This document shows positions 6,181 to 6,885 of a stretch of 6,885 bases of DNA, in pieces. The notes under the pieces are model-generated. The model did not search any database. It was not told where the DNA came from and saw only the letters and a program-made list of their open reading frames with translations. Both the position numbers and the translations under genes were made by a program. Numbering within the stretch: position 1 is the stretch's first letter; the number at the start of each line of letters is the position of its first letter. The stretch comes from CANKBT01 sp038235705 (GTDB lineage: Bacteria > Actinomycetota > Actinomycetes > Mycobacteriales > SCTD01): the NCBI GenBank assembly GCA_038235705.1, contig JBBSTR010000115.1, forward strand, positions 1 to 6,885. The letters run 5' to 3'.

Positions 6181-6284
6181 CGTGCGCCTGCTACCGCTCG
6201 CGCTCGTCCACCCCCCGGCGAAGTCTCTAGATATTCTTTCTGAGCAGGTCTTTCTGGTGTTCGGTTCTGTCGTAGGTCGGTGGC

Positions 6285-6288
6285 AGGA
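6285..6288 (+). promoter_or_regulatory. Ribosome binding site for the DUF222 gene
   Basis: AGGA ends 7 bases before the ATG at 6296 and supports that start. An out-of-frame ATG at 6288 overlaps it. An in-frame GTG at 6257, with AGG 8 bases upstream, is a second possible start that would add 13 residues. Confidence 0.5.
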
Positions 6289-6295
6289 TGGGCGC

Positions 6296-6885
6296 ATGCC
6301 CACCTCCCCCGCCCCCGCGTCGACGGCGTTCGGGCCGGGCCGGTTCGGGCGCGCGGTGGCGGCGCGGTCGTTGTTCACCGCGGGGGCGCAGAACGCGCAC
6401 CTGGACGCGCTCGGGCGGGTGCAGGTCGCCCGGGCTAAGGCGTACGCGGCCGAGGTCGGCGTGCTTCTGGACTGGTTCGACCTGGTCGGGTTGGACCAGG
6501 GCTGCGATCCGGACCTGGCGGCGATGGAGCTCGCGCCGGTGCTGCGGGTGGGGCAGCGCCGCGCGGCTTCGCTGCTCGGGGACGCGTTGCGGTTGCGCGA
6601 CCAGCTGCCGGTGCTGCTCGCCGCTCTCGGCGAGGGGATCGTCTGGTGCCCGCAGGCCGCGGTGATCCTGTTCGAGACCGGGGGTTGCTCTCCGGCGGTC
6701 TGCGCCGGCGTCCAGGCCCGGCTGCTCGGCCCGGGCGGCGCCGGAGCGGCCGGGAGCCTGTGTCCGGGCGACCTGAGACGTTCGGTGCGCCGGGCGGTCC
6801 TGGCCGTGGAGGCCGAGCTCGAACCGCAGGTCACCGAGCAGCGGGAGCAGCGCTCCCGCGACAGCCGGGACGTCACGATGCGCCC
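6296..6885 (+). CDS. DUF222 / 13E12-repeat family protein, probable HNH endonuclease (partial, N-terminal 196 residues)
   Basis: The frame is open from ATG 6296 to the window edge without a stop. A Pro/Ala-rich N-terminus (1-15) is followed by an alpha-helical region with DUF222 character: MELAPVLRVGQRRAASLLGD (77-96), LRDQLPVLLAALGEGIVW (100-117), and an LRRSVRRAVLAVEAEL segment (160-175) that leads into an Arg/Glu-rich stretch ending near RSRDSRDVTMR. This matches the usual order of DUF222 proteins, in which an HNH nuclease domain follows; that part would lie beyond 6885. Five cysteines (70, 118, 131, 136, 156) occur, with no recognised metal motif. The family is multicopy in many actinobacteria and its role is poorly defined; some copies lie in or near mobile DNA. 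Nothing ties it to nucleoside metabolism. The domain call is from remembered family patterns, so it is good but not certain. Confidence 0.8.
   Translation, partial: MPTSPAPASTAFGPGRFGRAVAARSLFTAGAQNAHLDALGRVQVARAKAYAAEVGVLLDWFDLVGLDQGCDPDLAAMELAPVLRVGQRRAASLLGDALRLRDQLPVLLAALGEGIVWCPQAAVILFETGGCSPAVCAGVQARLLGPGGAGAAGSLCPGDLRRSVRRAVLAVEAELEPQVTEQREQRSRDSRDVTMR

Larger units (their letters stand above)
6169..6295. promoter_or_regulatory. Divergent intergenic region between deoC and the DUF222 gene, with AT-rich core
   Basis: This 127-base spacer must hold the promoters of both divergent genes. Its core (about 6221-6270) is strikingly AT-rich against the surrounding DNA and includes TCTAGATATTCT (6226-6237). 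TATTCT (6232-6237) fits a -10 of TANNNT form on the + strand, but no convincing -35 lies at the usual spacing. The octamer TCTTTCTG occurs twice in direct orientation, at 6235-6242 and 6249-6256, 14 bases apart. I find no gene, RNA gene or T-tract hairpin here. Promoter assignment is inference from position and composition. Confidence 0.45.

Noticed and set aside
6221..6295. Possible LexA/SOS box upstream of the DUF222 gene, since some 13E12-family genes in mycobacteria are damage-inducible
   Set aside because: GTTC occurs at 6259-6262 and nearby, but no GAAC lies four bases before it, so the GAAC-N4-GTTC palindrome is absent.
6169..6876. Upstream in-frame extension of deoC on the minus strand to 6876
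   Set aside because: It lacks any aldolase character, lies opposite the DUF222 gene, and deoC proteins start only a few residues before the DHTLLKP motif.
1..6885. CRISPR array, tRNA/rRNA gene, insertion sequence ends or toxin-antitoxin pair
   Set aside because: No regularly spaced repeats, RNA-gene landmarks, terminal inverted repeats or small paired frames were found; nearly all bases fall in recognised genes.

Overview
The window is very GC-rich, with codons ending mostly in G or C and several GTG starts. It carries a DUF222/13E12-type gene, a family abundant in Actinomycetota. I read it as chromosomal DNA of a high-GC actinobacterium; the sequence alone does not support a genus.

Layout. 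Bases 1-5521 (+ strand) are the 3' part of a nucleoside uptake and salvage operon. In order it holds the tail of an ABC-transporter ATPase (NupO/YufO type, 5' end outside the window), two permeases (NupP- and NupQ-like), cytidine deaminase (cdd), thymidine/pyrimidine-nucleoside phosphorylase (deoA) and adenosine deaminase (add). Four of the five gene junctions are 4-base ATGA or GTGA overlaps. The exception is a 64-base gap between cdd and deoA. Bases 5518-6168 (- strand) encode deoxyribose-phosphate aldolase (deoC). It converges on add so tightly that both TAG stops share one CTAG. A 127-base spacer (6169-6295) with an unusually AT-rich core separates deoC from a divergent DUF222 gene that runs off the right edge.

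How the genes work together. The transporter would import nucleosides. Cdd converts (deoxy)cytidine to (deoxy)uridine, and Add converts (deoxy)adenosine to (deoxy)inosine. DeoA splits thymidine or deoxyuridine with phosphate to give the base and deoxyribose-1-phosphate. After a mutase step not encoded here, DeoC breaks deoxyribose-5-phosphate into glyceraldehyde-3-phosphate and acetaldehyde. The substrate-binding lipoprotein, the rest of the ATPase, phosphopentomutase and purine nucleoside phosphorylase are not in the window.

Assessment. This is a conventional salvage locus and I see no evidence of an undescribed system. The points worth a second look are the CTAG shared stop, a possible leaderless deoC promoter, residue substitutions in the ATPase and adenosine deaminase, the AT-rich divergent spacer, and the truncated DUF222 gene.
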